This document shows, piece after piece, positions 49,923-61,700 of a DNA stretch of 64,000 bases (positions within the stretch are counted from its first letter, which is position 1; every line of letters begins with the position of its first letter). The position numbers and the translations under genes were made by a program. The DNA comes from Chamaea fasciata. Taxonomy: Eukaryota > Chordata > Aves > Passeriformes > Sylviidae. The stretch covers positions 27,796,522 to 27,860,521 of the forward strand of contig JARCOQ010000006.1 of NCBI GenBank assembly GCA_029207755.1. Reading direction: 5' to 3'. The notes under the pieces were generated by a model. The model worked only from the letters and a program-made list of their open reading frames with translations. It did no database searches and was not told the DNA's origin.

Positions 49923-52449
49923 TGCAAGGCAATCCTGATGCCCTGCACCATGCAGAATTACTGATTGCTTAGGTACAAGCAAGAAATATGCCTGGAATAG
50001 CTGAAATTACCAATATTACTGTACATCTACACTCACTACACTACTGTAGAGATTACAGAATTTTGTAATTAATTTACCTTGAAACACTGAGATTCAAACT
50101 ATAAGCAGAACAATGATACCCAAAGAATATATATAAATTATACAGGGCATCATCTCTTTATTTCGTGGAGATCAAACCAGCAAATTTGCTGTGAACTGCA
50201 TATGATTTGACTGCTGTAGTCCTATAACATGCACAAGAAGGAAGGGGAAACATCTGAAGTTATTTTTATTTCCCCAAGTCTTCCAGCTATACTGTATGAA
50301 TGCTAGGGTGGGTCTGGCATTGTCTGAAATGTGTTAGGGTCCTTTTGCATAGCCTCATTTCCTTCTTCCTGTCGCTAGGAAGGATAGTTAAGCATGAAAA
50401 GTGCTTGTTTACAGTACAGGACCATCCTGTTAAGCGCTTGAGTTCTCTTCCTCTGTCTCCTTTTAACCAGCCGAGGGTGCATTGTGTTTATGCTCAAGCC
50501 AGTAGCACAACTCCCATCAGAGGAGAACTGGAAGAGAAGTCTGAATCTCTCAAGGAGCCCAAACATAACATACTGTGGTATTCTGCCTAGGAAAAAAAAA
50601 AAAAACACCCACCAAAAACACAAACTTTATAGTGCAAACTGCATCTCCAAATATTTGCGGAACTCGTAAATTCACATGCCTCAAACAAACCACTGCCTAG
50701 AATGTAATGAAACAGAAGAACCAGAAAAGTAAAACCAAGCCACCTCATCTCCTTTTTCTAGGAATCTTAATATAAACATTTGAGATTAGTGCATGAGTAC
50801 AACTACAGTACCTTTTTTTCTACCAGAGGTAAAACACACAGGGCACTTGTGAGTTTCCATGAGTAGCATCAGTCTTCCTCTCTGGCCCAGCAAGGGCAGC
50901 TGCCGAAATGGCTGGGAAGACCCTGACTCAAGAATTAAAAGTCCTAGACTGAATCTAGGTTCTTCAGACTACTAGATTACTGAGAAATAAAACCAAATAA
51001 AACTACCAGATATGTTCTTGCTGATAACGACCACTTAGAAATGACATTTTATGACACGTAGGAAGTGTCATAAAATAAAAAAAATTGTCATTAAAAAACA
51101 CCTTAAGTTTAAGCCTTAAAGTGTTTAAAACAATTTATCAACATTTTCTTTTAATTTAAAAAAAAAGTATCAATTAACTACACAAGTTATTTTAAAAGAA
51201 GATGGGATCAAGAAGTCCTAGAGGCCACTTAAAAGGTAGCTCCAAATGCTCTGATTTCTATGAACTTGTAGGTGAAAGGAATCTTGTCAAAACAAAACCT
51301 ACATCTTCTCTTGCATATACTGTATTCTGTAATCAAAGAATCTCAGTCCTAATTATGACCCCATGAGCAAACTGAAGTAGTAACCCAAACCCATTAATGT
51401 GAGAGAAATCCATCCTACTTCCTGGCCATCTCAGCCTTTTTGTTTTTGTTGCTTCTACTGGAGATGCAGACCAGGATCCCTAGAGGACAGCAGTAATAAT
51501 ACCTGGGAAGACAAGATAGCAGGCTACAGCTGTGGAATCAACAGACACACCTAATACCAACTCCATGTGCTGGAAGCCAGCAATGGCCTGCTTGCCAGAC
51601 AGACGCTGAATCAGTCTGGCATTGAGCTGTTGACAGATTCATACTCAGAGGCTCATAAGAAATCTGCCTATTATCTTCCTTAAATTCACTACAAACAGCT
51701 TTAAAACACAACCTGACTCAGAGAGTTGTTACTGAACTGCTGTTATGAATTTCTTGATCAGGGCAGGGCAATTCAAACAGATCACACTTATTCCTGTTAA
51801 AAAAAAAACAAACAATAAAAGCATCTTCAATTGATGGCTAAGATAAAATTGCATTCCTCAGTCTTTCTAATCAGGTGTGTTAAGTACTATGACACATCAG
51901 GCAGAACCTTCTGACTTAGTTAAATACACTGTTTAAACGTAGTTATTTTTTCAAATTTTCCCAAAGAGAATATGAGGGGGCAAAAAAAGCCCGAAAGAAA
52001 CCTGTTGCACGAACAGTAAGTGCCTTGACTGGCAATAGAACTCATTAGGTTAATGGCAACACATCGCTCAACAACTTCACAGTTTCGGTGGAACTAAGTC
52101 CTCGCTGTGGTTTGCAAAGAAAGGGAGGGTGACACGGGACGTAAAACTGACCGACTGGAAAACGGCATCGGCTTTCTGTTTTCCTCGAGAAGGGAAAAAG
52201 GAAGAGGGGGGCAGGGGTGAGCCCGTCTGGCAGGAGGTGCTGCTCCTCCACCGGGATCAAAGCCGCCGGGAGTGACATCAGGGCTGGCCACCGCCGCACG
52301 GGGGGAGCCACCGGGCTCCTGGAGGCCATCGGGCTAATTACGGAAAACTTCAAAAGGAACTCGACGGTTCCCGTCTCGCAAGGACTCCCAGAAAAGGAAA
52401 GAAAAAACCCGAAAAACAACCCAACACCCAAAACAGAGAGACGAAAGTT

Positions 52450-52469
52450 GGGGGGGGGGGGGGGGGGGG
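52450..52469 (+). repeat. Run of 20 consecutive G on + (C on the DLC1 sense strand)
   Basis: The G run lies about 520 bp inside intron 1 near the edge of the CpG island. It is followed on the same strand by A-rich sequence with CCC and CCCCC runs up to about 52515. The run can form a G-quadruplex on the template strand. Its true length is easily mis-sequenced. Confidence 0.85.
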
Positions 52470-52992
52470 AAGGAAACGGAAAAAAAACCCAAAAAACCCC
52501 CAAACCACCGAAAAAGAAAGATGCGCCACGGTGATCTTCAGGGAGCGGCCGCATCCCGGGCAGTGCTCCACGGCACCCCGCGCCTCAGCTCCCGCGGTGT
52601 TAACCCTTTCGGCAGCGCTTCCGAGCATCCGAGCACAGCCGCCGCGGGCGCTCCCCAAACACAGAACTAATGCCGGGCTCCGGCAGCGCTCCCGTCTCAC
52701 CTGGGGCTGCTGCCGCCCCGACGACGCTTCTCACCGCACACACGGACGGGCGGCGGGGACAAGACACGCGGCTGGGGACGCACCGCACCGCCGGACGAGG
52801 CAGCCGCCCCGCTGCCAGCGCTCCCTTCGCGGGTGCCGCGGGATAACCGGAGCGGGATCCCGTCCCCCTCTGCCCCAAGCGCTGCCCCCGCGGCGCTTTC
52901 CCGCAACGCTGGCAGCGATGCGCGGAGCCTGCGCCCCCCGGCGCGCAGCCGCCACACCCCGAAACGGGCCGAGAGGGGATCCCCGAGCTTAC

Positions 52993-53005
52993 GTGTGAGG
53001 ATCAT
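52993..53005 (-). CDS. DLC1: DLC1 coding exon 1 (start codon, residues 1-4 and part of Q5)
   Basis: The start ATG lies at 53005-53003 within the CpG island, with A at -3 (context GAGACCATGA). Thirteen coding bases give MILT plus the first base of Gln5, then a GTAAGC donor at 52992. Joining to exon 2 restores the family sequence MILTQIEAKEACDW. No ATG lies upstream in this frame before the promoter, so translation should begin here. The human short isoform starts eight residues earlier (MCRKKPDT before MILT, from memory), and that extension is not encoded here. The first intron, of about 12.9 kb, follows. Confidence 0.9.
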
Positions 53006-53299
53006 GGTCTCCGCCGGCCGCGGCGGCTCCGCGGGACTGCCTGCGGGACCGGCTGGCTGCGTCCCTGCCTGCCCGCCTGCCTGCGCGGCGGCGGCGGCGG
53101 CTCACAAGCGGCACCGGCCCCGGAGCAGCGCAGCGCCCGCCCGGCCCCTTCACCGCCCCCGCCCCCAGGGCCGCCCCGCCCCCGACCCCGGCCCCGGCCC
53201 GCTCCCATCCGCGCCCCCGAGACCGGAGAGACCCCCCAAGCACCGGCACGGGGCCCGCGCCGCCCCTGCCTGGTCACGGCCCCTGAACGCGAGAGCAGC

Positions 53300-53387
53300 G
53301 ACACGCGCGGGCACACGGCGGTGACACGCGCGGGCACACGGCGGTGACACGCGCGGGCACACGGCGGTGACACGCGCGGCACACCGC
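53300..53387. repeat. 23-bp GC-rich minisatellite, nearly four copies
   Basis: A unit beginning GACACGCGCGGGCACACGGC recurs at 53300, 53323, 53346 and 53369, an exact 23-bp spacing. The last copy is shortened by a base and degenerates. It lies about 120-180 bp upstream of the GC-box cluster, at the outer edge of the CpG island. Confidence 0.95.
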
Positions 53388-53399
53388 GCACGCAGCCGT

Positions 53400-53460
53400 G
53401 CACACACTCGGGCACACGCTCACTCACACACACATACACACGCACACACACGCACGCACC
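53400..53460. repeat. CA-rich imperfect microsatellite
   Basis: Interrupted CA dinucleotides (cacacacacatacacacgcacacacacgc type) directly follow the minisatellite. Plus- and minus-strand ORFs reading Thr-His-Ala or Val-Cys-Arg here are artefacts of the repeat. Confidence 0.9.
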
Positions 53461-54803
53461 CCTCTCCCCTGTCCCTCCACTGCACGTCTGAGGAGTCCAG
53501 GGGAATTACACAAACCAAAGGTAATGCGGTCAAAGACGACGTAAAGGCTTCTGTGCCTTTTGTTGCTTTGGTTTTTAATGGCTGTCAGCTCTTGCGGTGG
53601 TCAGGTTCATAAAAAGCAGTCAGCAAAGCTCTCAGTACTTTTTCCAGAAAACACAGAGAAGAGAGTTGACTGAAAAGGCATCATGGCTCCTCGGTGTTAT
53701 AAACTGGAGAGTTGTGGAACGGCCTGAGCAGCCAAGGCTTGGGGGATGCTGGACCTTCAGCCAGAAGCAAGCCGTGCAGGGTGGCCAGGGCATGCCAGTC
53801 CCTCCCTCTCCAGACATCGTGCTGAAGAGTGCTGTGAAGTTTTAGAATTCTTGAGCACCATCAAAGTCTCAGTCTGAACCTGGATGAAAATCAAGCGTTT
53901 TTCCTATGGAGACCACAGCACAGTGATAGGCCAGTCTTGGAGATAGTGAAGCAAAGCCTGGCTTCTTGCAACTTCTGCGAGTTGCTCCCTACACCACTAC
54001 ACCATTTCATATTTTGCAAAGTTTTTTTGAGCGCTTGTTGCTTGGTTGACACATTCCGGACTGTAAAAGGGCACAAAACAGGTACTTTTGAGCAGCTGCC
54101 AAACTACAAGCATGGAAAAAAGTATTGTGAAATTTTGAAAATATCTGGACCTTGTCAAAGATTATGATTGGTTCATTTTCTTCCAAGCCAACATCATATT
54201 TTATACTCACTGGTGTTATTCTAATGTTCAGTTGTCATTTCTGCGCTATGAATATAGATATAAAGTATACATAATGAGATGCTTGAGCTGGCAATTTCCT
54301 GAAGAATAAACATCTCCCCCTTCTAGAGGCTGCAAACTGTGGCCAGTTGGCCATTATAGTGTTGTTTCTGGAAACCCCTACACAGCTCTAGGTCATTAAT
54401 TTACTTTAATAGCCCAGAAGAGGATGGAAATGCACTATATCTTTGAGTTTGACTTTACATAAATTACCTGCCTAATCAATTACCTCTTCGTATCTAGCCT
54501 GGCTCATGCACTTTTTAGCATAGCCATATTTACCTTAATTCTGAATGCTTCTTGTAAAGTTAGAATATATGTTTATTAGATAGGTCAGGCACGTAAAACG
54601 TTAATTCCTAACTCTAGCATGGGGAGGACAGACATATGCTATGCCCCAGCTGCTGAACAGACAAAGTAATCCCAATCTAATTGGCTTTCTGTGTGTATTG
54701 TCTTTCATTTTATGCAGTTGGTAGACTAGTAAGTGTCAGACTAGTCCTGACGAGATGAAATATACTGCTTGCATATAGTGTGTGATTTTCAGTCTGAATT
54801 CCA

Positions 54804-54853
54804 GGGAAAAAAGGAAAAAAAAAAAAAAAGAAAAAAAAAGAAGAAAAAGAAAT
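54804..54853. repeat. A/G-rich simple repeat
   Basis: GGGAAAAAAGG followed by long A runs broken by single G residues, upstream of the promoter. Confidence 0.85.
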
Positions 54854-57800
54854 TTCTCCAATAAGTATCCTCAAAAGGGAGAGGAGGAAAAAAAATGGAA
54901 GAAATAATTACCAGGAACATGTAGGGAAACATGCTGGCCCAAAGGCATTTCTATCATGATAATAATGCTGGAACCAGGAGACCACCGAGTGTCAAGTTAA
55001 TACTCTCTGTATGTAAAAATCAGGATTTGTTCCTGTAAACACAAACTGCTTAGGCTGCTTCCTGAACCAAGCCTTCATTTTGTGTAGGAATCTTTTGTAT
55101 AGAACCCACAGGAAGCTTTTGAAAGAGGAGAGAATGGACTTCACAGAAAAAATGGGAAAGGTTGGGACAACTTAGCATTGTGGAAGGGAACTCAAAAAAT
55201 CTAGATATGAGAGGAGATATGTACAATAGTGAAGTAAAATCCACATTGAGAGGGTTGTGTGATGGTTGCAAATCAAGAATTTGAAGTCAGAGTTTCATTT
55301 GAGGATTCTGAGAGGGGTGAGTGATAAGATTGGTGAATACTTGACAAATGTGTCCCAGACACAGAAGATGGGAAGCTCTCAGTAATTAAATCAAGGGTTA
55401 TCATTCTCCCCTCTACCACTTCGTTAAATAGCAAATGAATGCTGTTTAATGATGATGCCGACAACGAAACACTATGTTTGTGCTTTAGTTCAGCACTCCC
55501 GTTCTACTTGCAAATCTAATTAGCTGCCACGGTAAAGGAGGAATCTCCATCCTCATTCAGTCTCTGTAGCCATGTCAGAAAGTGATTTTTGTGATGGAGC
55601 AGTCTGTCTGTTGAGATCATTGCTAAATAGATTCTAGAGGATTATCACTGACCTGGATTAGATTCTTGCTGGTAATCTAAGAGAGAAAGGCTTTGATTGT
55701 AGTTTGTTATCAGCTGCCGAAGACACACAGTCACTGGGGCTTGCATTTTAACTTGGAATTCTGTAGGGCTGCTTAAGCAGGCGTATTTTTGGAGCTGAAG
55801 CAAGGCACCAGGCTCACATTTGCTGTAAAACGTGCTCAGAGGAGCATTCCACCTGAGGCATGGGTGTTTAACAGGCTACAACCACCCTAATTACTGATCC
55901 TGCTTTAAAGGGTGTTGTGAAATCAGCAGAGCTTTGGCCTTTAATATTTTTTATTTCTTTATCTCTCTGGCTATTCAAAGAGCAGGCAGCTGCCTGACAG
56001 AGACACAGGATTCTGGAAGTAGCCTGCCTAAGAGGATTGTTTCTGTGGAGTACTGTTATCCTTAATGCAATCAATGAGCTCTTGCTGGATGGTAAAGTAA
56101 TTGTAAAGGGTTGCCCGACAGGCACAATTACTCAGTTTAAAAGGTGAATTCTCCTTCTGTTGTAACTGCATAAGGGAGTGATTTGCAGGAAGGCATCTAA
56201 TAATAAGGACTTGATTGTCCTCTGCTTTCCCTCCCAGGCCCAAATGCTTTAATGGTTAACTGTACCCCTGCCATCCTTTTTCTTCTAAATAGTGCAGTAC
56301 ACAGAGAAGTTCCAATTCACAATTAGTCAACTGACCTGCTGGTACAAACACAGGATTGTCAGACACATGACTGCAATTCTAAATGCTAGTATTAATAGCC
56401 TTTTAGCAACAGCACGATAGATTATGGAGCAGTTTCAAACTGAGTTTCCAGGCCTCTGGTTCTGGGGTTGGATTCCTTCTTTACTGGTGTATATTTGTAT
56501 GTAGTATTTCCACAGTCCAAAGGACTTCTATGTTCCAACCATTGTCAGTGAAATAACTAAGCCTGAATTTTCTAGCACTTGACTTTACTGAAAGTAATTA
56601 GTTAACTAAGTCTGTAATTGTTCAGGCCTCTTGACAAAGAGTGTTTGCACTATCACTTTGCAGAGATAAGTGATACTAACAGTGCCTTGCTTCCAAAGAA
56701 GGAAACACATGGTTTCACCTACTCGAGAATCACAAAATGAAAGAAAGCATCTACCCAAAATACTAACTAACAAAATATATAGTAAATTCACTATGTTGCA
56801 CAAAGAGAGGTGCTTCTCTGCAGCATGTAATTTATGGGCTCTCTGCTCTAGAAATCTTCCTATAAAAGTGAAGACTATTAGAAATGTTACCAGCTTGTCG
56901 TGCATATTGGACTCTTGTAGGTTATCCCAGGCAACATTCAGTTGGGTGTTTCCCCCCTTGTTTTAAACAGTAAAAACAAAGAAAATTACCCTTGCCTTAT
57001 TCTTTGTGGTCCATATAAGCAACTATTTTAAAACAAGTGGTAAGAGTTCTGTGCTTCTGCCTACTTTTGAATGCCATCAAACACTGTGAGTTCAACAGTT
57101 CAGGCTGGAAATGAAATAACCAAGTTCACACTGTATTTAAGAAGGGCTCTATTCTATAAAGGCACAACAGCATAAGAAACAAAAATAGAATTAAATTGAC
57201 TTATTAAAAGATACAATTTGTTAAAATATATATATGGGAAAATAATATAGGAGAGAAAATCAGTATTTTCATTCCATTTTAAACAGCGAGGATAAACTCT
57301 TTAGCTTACATGAAACACTATTGATTTATGGAAATTGGTGGAGATGTAGGGTAACTTTCCTATATTGTGGTTAAGATGCTGTCACAGCTGAAGGTTTCTT
57401 TTTAAAGGCTGCAGAATTTTCTGCTGTCAGCCTTCCCTTCAATTAAAAGCTATATTTTTACCTTAAAAAGTTGATTCACCTTTGCAAAAATAACCAACTG
57501 AATTTAATGTTCAAGAAAGTAGGGAAAGTAGGTAAACTAAACCTTATCTGGAAGAAGTGCTTAGAGAAGCATAGTTAGAATTTCTCACCTGTGATGAGTG
57601 CTCAGAGATGATCCAGAGTAAGTGTATGGCTTGTGACACATAGAAGTCCTTTTTCCTTATATTTAGAAAAATTCAGAATGACTGTATTATTACTGATAAA
57701 GACAGCATCTGTAATTGATTGCTGCTTCACAAAAAGGAATCTGAACCTGAAATTATCAGGATTAAAACCTCTGCATGTGTGTAAAATGGTAGAAATGGTT

Positions 57801-58683
57801 GAGTAAGTGAGATTTAATGGATATGCAAGTTAAGGGGGACTGACTGTTACACTGCATTACAGAAAGCTGAAGGTGATGAAGGTACCATTCCTAGGTGTAG
57901 TGGTGGTGATTGCCTTGCTGGCTGTGTGGCAGCAGAGCTCCATGGCACCAGGAGTAATCTCTGAGCCCTCTCCTTTCTTTGTGGATCATGTAAAAGGTGA
58001 CGTTGGTGCCCGAGTCTTACCATAGTTCTCTTCCTCTGTGCTTACAAATCACAGTGTGCAATCAAGTGTGTGAGGAAGACAGCACAAAGGATGCCTTTAC
58101 TCAAAATATATATTACAAAATGATCAAAAGATGAGTAACTTGACTATGGTTTAAAATGGTGTCAGGAAATGAAGCTCAACTTTGTGTTGCCTGGGAAATT
58201 AATTTTTTTTTCAGAACAATGCTCTTGTTTTCAATCTGTGTTCTTGTGACAGCAGCTATATTGTTACTGGATCAACCTGCTCTTCACTCTTCATTTTTAA
58301 AGCAAGTGGATTTTACTTTCCACCGTTAACACCACCATTTTCAATGTTAAGATGCATTTCTTTAAACCTCATTCTCTGTTCATGCATGACCTCCAGTCTG
58401 ATGAAGAAAAAAGGTCAGCTTTTACAGAGAGACGGCAGTAACCTTTCATTAAACAAGATGTAAGGTGTAAGTTGCCCACTAAAGTAGATAAAAACTGAAA
58501 GACTGATGCCTTAAACATGTCAAAACAGTGGTTAAAAATTGGTTTATGAAGCAGCTGTGTTGTTAGATCACACATGAGATGCTAGACTTTTCAGCATGAG
58601 ACCCTGGGACTGTATCAGCCATGCAGTGCCCAGCTGGAGTTAAAAGGAATAAAGGGAAAGGAAATAAAGGTTTTGGGGTGAGG

Positions 58684-58797
58684 TTTTTTTGTTGCTGTTG
58701 TTTTTTTTTTTGGGGGGGGTTGTTTGGTTTTTTGTTTTTGTTTGGGTTTTTTTGTTTGTTTGGTTTGTTTTGTGTTTTTTTTTTTTTTTTTTTTTTT
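58684..58797. repeat. T/G-rich low-complexity tract with T23
   Basis: GTTT-type repeats with a GGGGGGGG block end in 23 T (58775-58797). ORFs across it (Phe/Gly-rich on +, Lys/Thr-rich on -) are not genes. It is the mirror composition of the A/C-rich tracts in intron 1. Confidence 0.85.
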
Positions 58798-61700
58798 GAT
58801 TTGGAGTATTTTTAATTATATTGAGTAAAAAAATATGAACAATGAAAAATTTCTTTTCTAAAGCAAGTTTTTTCTTACTTCCATCTTCCATCTTGTGAGA
58901 TCCAAGGCTTTTTACCAAAATGAACTCTATATTCATTAAACTTATTTCCTCTGGAGGAAATAAGTACATGCACCCACCTGGACCACTTGACCCATTATGA
59001 GATCCCTTATGCTGTTTTAGCCTTGGGGAAATCTCCAGGACTCAGGAAATAATTTTAAACCCATGACTCAGTAAAACATGGTAACTATGGCAACTAGACC
59101 AAATACATCGTGATGGCTAATTTCACATCAGCGTTAATCAGGGGAGGTACTAGTTTGGTACTATAGTGTGGAGAGTAAGCAGGTATTTTTAACCTCATGT
59201 GAAGCTAGAGAGACGGGGAAGAAGGAAAACATGTTAATAAGCCCAGTGAGCAAAGTGAGGTCTGGTGTAAGTCATAATACATTCATAATCCTTAGTCCTG
59301 TTCTTGGCAGCACAGTAGACTGAGACCCGAAATACCTATCTGCAATCCTGTTTTAACTTATCAGGCAGCCTTGGTCTATCTATTCCCCTTCTCGTATTTC
59401 ATTTTTCCTTGGATAAATTAGGGAGAATAGTACATACTTCTTTTTTGCAAAGCATTTGAGAAGTACTGTATGAAATTATTTTTATTTATTCTAATAAAAA
59501 TCCTCTTGCCGATTGCAAGTTTGGATGCTTCTTTCATTGTCCATGCCCATGGTCTTGCTTATTGTAACTGAAGCTGAGCTTACAGCAGCAATTACCTTGC
59601 CTTTTCCTGGGAGATGTGTACATGCAGGCAGTTATTTAAGAGCACCTTAAGTAACTTGCTAGAGTGTCAACACCCATAATGATGTCTGAGGATAGACAAG
59701 AGAAGTGGAGGGGGAAGCTAGCTGTCATGCCAGCAAGAACAAACTGAGTTGGAGAAGATTTATTAGGTGTATATTGCTCAGATAAATGTGATCCTGACTT
59801 GAATGAGAGCCAGCAATAGCAAGGGGAGGGGATCAGGCAGAAAGAAGTGGCTGTTTGGACTTTGTCAACAGATTCAGGACCTGACGAGGATTAGGAGCAG
59901 CAGCAGAATTGTTGGGGTGCTCATTCATCACCTTAAAATTTAGAATTATGAATTCTAAATGGATGGTCAGTTTAGCTGAAAAATGCTTCCTCCGCCTTCT
60001 TGCTATAATTCTCTTTTTATGCCAGTATGTTAGAGAGTGAAAGTATTGCATGCTGTTATTTGTGGATGTGATACAATGCATAGAAGTGACTGACACGTTA
60101 ATAGGAGCTTTCGTGTTTTAAAAACAAAGTCTCATATTCTGTTACATGACCACAAGAAAAAGAAACATGGAAAGTGGTTAGTGTGCTTTCATATTTCAAC
60201 ACTGTCACATTATGAAGGGCTACCTTTTTTAATCTCCTTGTTTCTGAGGTTTGACTTTTGTCTTCATATCATTTTACAAAGAAATATGGTAAATTAGTTA
60301 ATTCTTGAGAGAGGTAAATCTCTTCTATCTAATCTTAGCCCAAAGCAGTTTTTGAATACCTACATTCTGAATTAAAAAACCTCAAACTCCTATTTCTTAT
60401 GACTGGGAATATATGAAAAATCATTATTTTTGTTAAAAAAAAAATCAGGGTTCTGTAATATTTTGAAATTTTTTTTGCATTCAGCTTCAAAATGTAAATA
60501 CAGATAGCAGTGATTGGAGAATGCTTTAACCTAAAACTCTTTTCCCAGTATACCTGATAAACTGAGGTTACCATGCTGTTTTATTAAATTTTACAACAGT
60601 TCTGTCACTAGAGCAACAAAGTAATCACTATATTTGTTTTCTATTATTTTAAATAAAACTTGCTGTGAAATGGATTTTTTCCTGTTGTACTTGGTACTTT
60701 TTAAAGCCTGTGGTTGCACAGTAATTTGCTATGCATCTACTGGAGTTACTGTTACACAAGAAATTAGTAACAGGCAAAGTTTATCTTATTTCCTTCTTTA
60801 GCAAATGTTTTACATTTCTGTGTGACACCTTTAGTATAGCAGCAAATGTATTCTGAAGAAACCCTTTAATTTTCCATGACCACCAAGTGGCCAGCTGCAC
60901 CAGTAATATGATGCTCTCTGTGGGCATCTGAAAAGTTACATATGTGGAACAAATAATCTGATGTTTTAAAAATGTTTTTGCCATTGGATTTTCTGTGTCT
61001 TTTGTTTCTGTTGATTTTACTGAAGATCCATTAATACATATGATGGGTGGTGGAAAATAATAAGCCTTAAGAAGATATAGAACCTGATTATTTCTTCATG
61101 GAAAATGAAGTTAAAACTATGAACAATATTAATTATAGGATGCAGTGCTAGCAAGGGTATGGGTCATTTCTGGTCTTGTACTTTATAAGGATCCATAATG
61201 AGAAAAGCAATATGGGGAAAAATTTCATTGAGCTAACATGCTTTTTGTTTGATCCCAGCTTCAGAGAGTTCAAGGTAGCCAGGGGCATACCTGTGCTAGG
61301 ATCAGTGGGGCAAGCGATTAACAGTGATAGGACATCCTGAACCTTTCATGCTCAAACCAGAACTTTCCCTCCTTTGAAACAAGAGCCTTTACATCACTCA
61401 GGAGAATTGTATTTCTCATGAGTAGCACTAGAGTACATAAATATTCTCAATTTTCTTTGCTGAGGAATCTTTATTTTTCCAACTACAAATCTCAAGATTA
61501 ACATTGCTCCTGGCCTCTGATTTTTAGTCAGGAAGTATAAACAACGACTTGAAAGGTGCATAGGCAGAAATTTCCATCTGATTTACCAGTAGATTTTTAT
61601 AATCTGTTGTGCATGTCATATTGACCTTACAAACTTAATAACCTAGGATCTAAGAAACTAAGGTATCCTCTTAGCTCCTTAATGTAAATCAGTGTTAGCA

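Larger units (their letters stand above)
40052..52992 (-). other. DLC1: DLC1 intron 1 (short isoform)
   Basis: 12.9 kb from the promoter exon to the first SAM exon. It is AT-rich, with several simple or low-complexity tracts (C17 at 41267, A/C-rich at 43.8 and 49.9 kb, T-rich near 47.7 kb, G20 at 52450). No interspersed element or nested gene could be supported. First introns often carry enhancers, but none can be proven from sequence alone. Confidence 0.8.
14810..53150 (-). other. DLC1: DLC1 transcription unit, short SAM-RhoGAP-START isoform
   Basis: This is the whole gene on the minus strand; its outer ends are approximate. Fourteen coding exons join with matching phases into 3258 nt (1085 residues plus stop), with GT-AG at every intron. 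DLC1 is a GTPase-activating protein that speeds GTP hydrolysis by RhoA-type GTPases. It acts largely at focal adhesions, where tensin, talin and FAK bind its linker, and it is a known tumour suppressor. Recognition rests on near-identity to remembered vertebrate DLC1 across all domains: the SAM segment (LRAAGFPQYAQLYED), tensin-site segment (SIYDNV), LD-like motif (LDDILYHV), arginine-finger segment (GLFRKSG) and START segment (YVQNSMAPHPARD). Its paralogues STARD13 and STARD8 share the layout but not these linker sequences. The frame is intact, so this looks like a functional gene. Confidence 0.97.
52530..53460 (-). promoter_or_regulatory. DLC1: CpG-island promoter of the short DLC1 isoform
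   Basis: The only strongly GC- and CpG-rich block in the window surrounds the DLC1 start codon. On the minus strand, GC boxes (GGGGGCGGGG type) cluster at 53153-53184, 150-180 bp upstream of the ATG. No TATA box is evident. A CGG run at about 53085-53101 lies in the presumed 5' UTR. The layout suggests initiation around 53.1-53.2 kb and a 5' UTR of 100-150 nt without upstream ATGs in the frames examined. In mammals this promoter is a known target of methylation silencing. The exact start site is inferred. Confidence 0.8.

Noticed and set aside
52045..52554. 169-codon minus-strand ORF
   Set aside because: It runs through the C20/T-rich tract, reading Phe/Pro repeats; open only because the low-complexity sequence lacks stops.
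53002..53451. 149-codon minus-strand frame ending in a TGA that overlaps the DLC1 ATG (ATGA)
   Set aside because: It opens with GTG inside the CA repeat and contains no ATG, so it is not a credible upstream ORF.
58640..58969. Lys/Thr/Asn-rich minus-strand ORF of 109 codons
   Set aside because: It is a translation of the T/G low-complexity tract.
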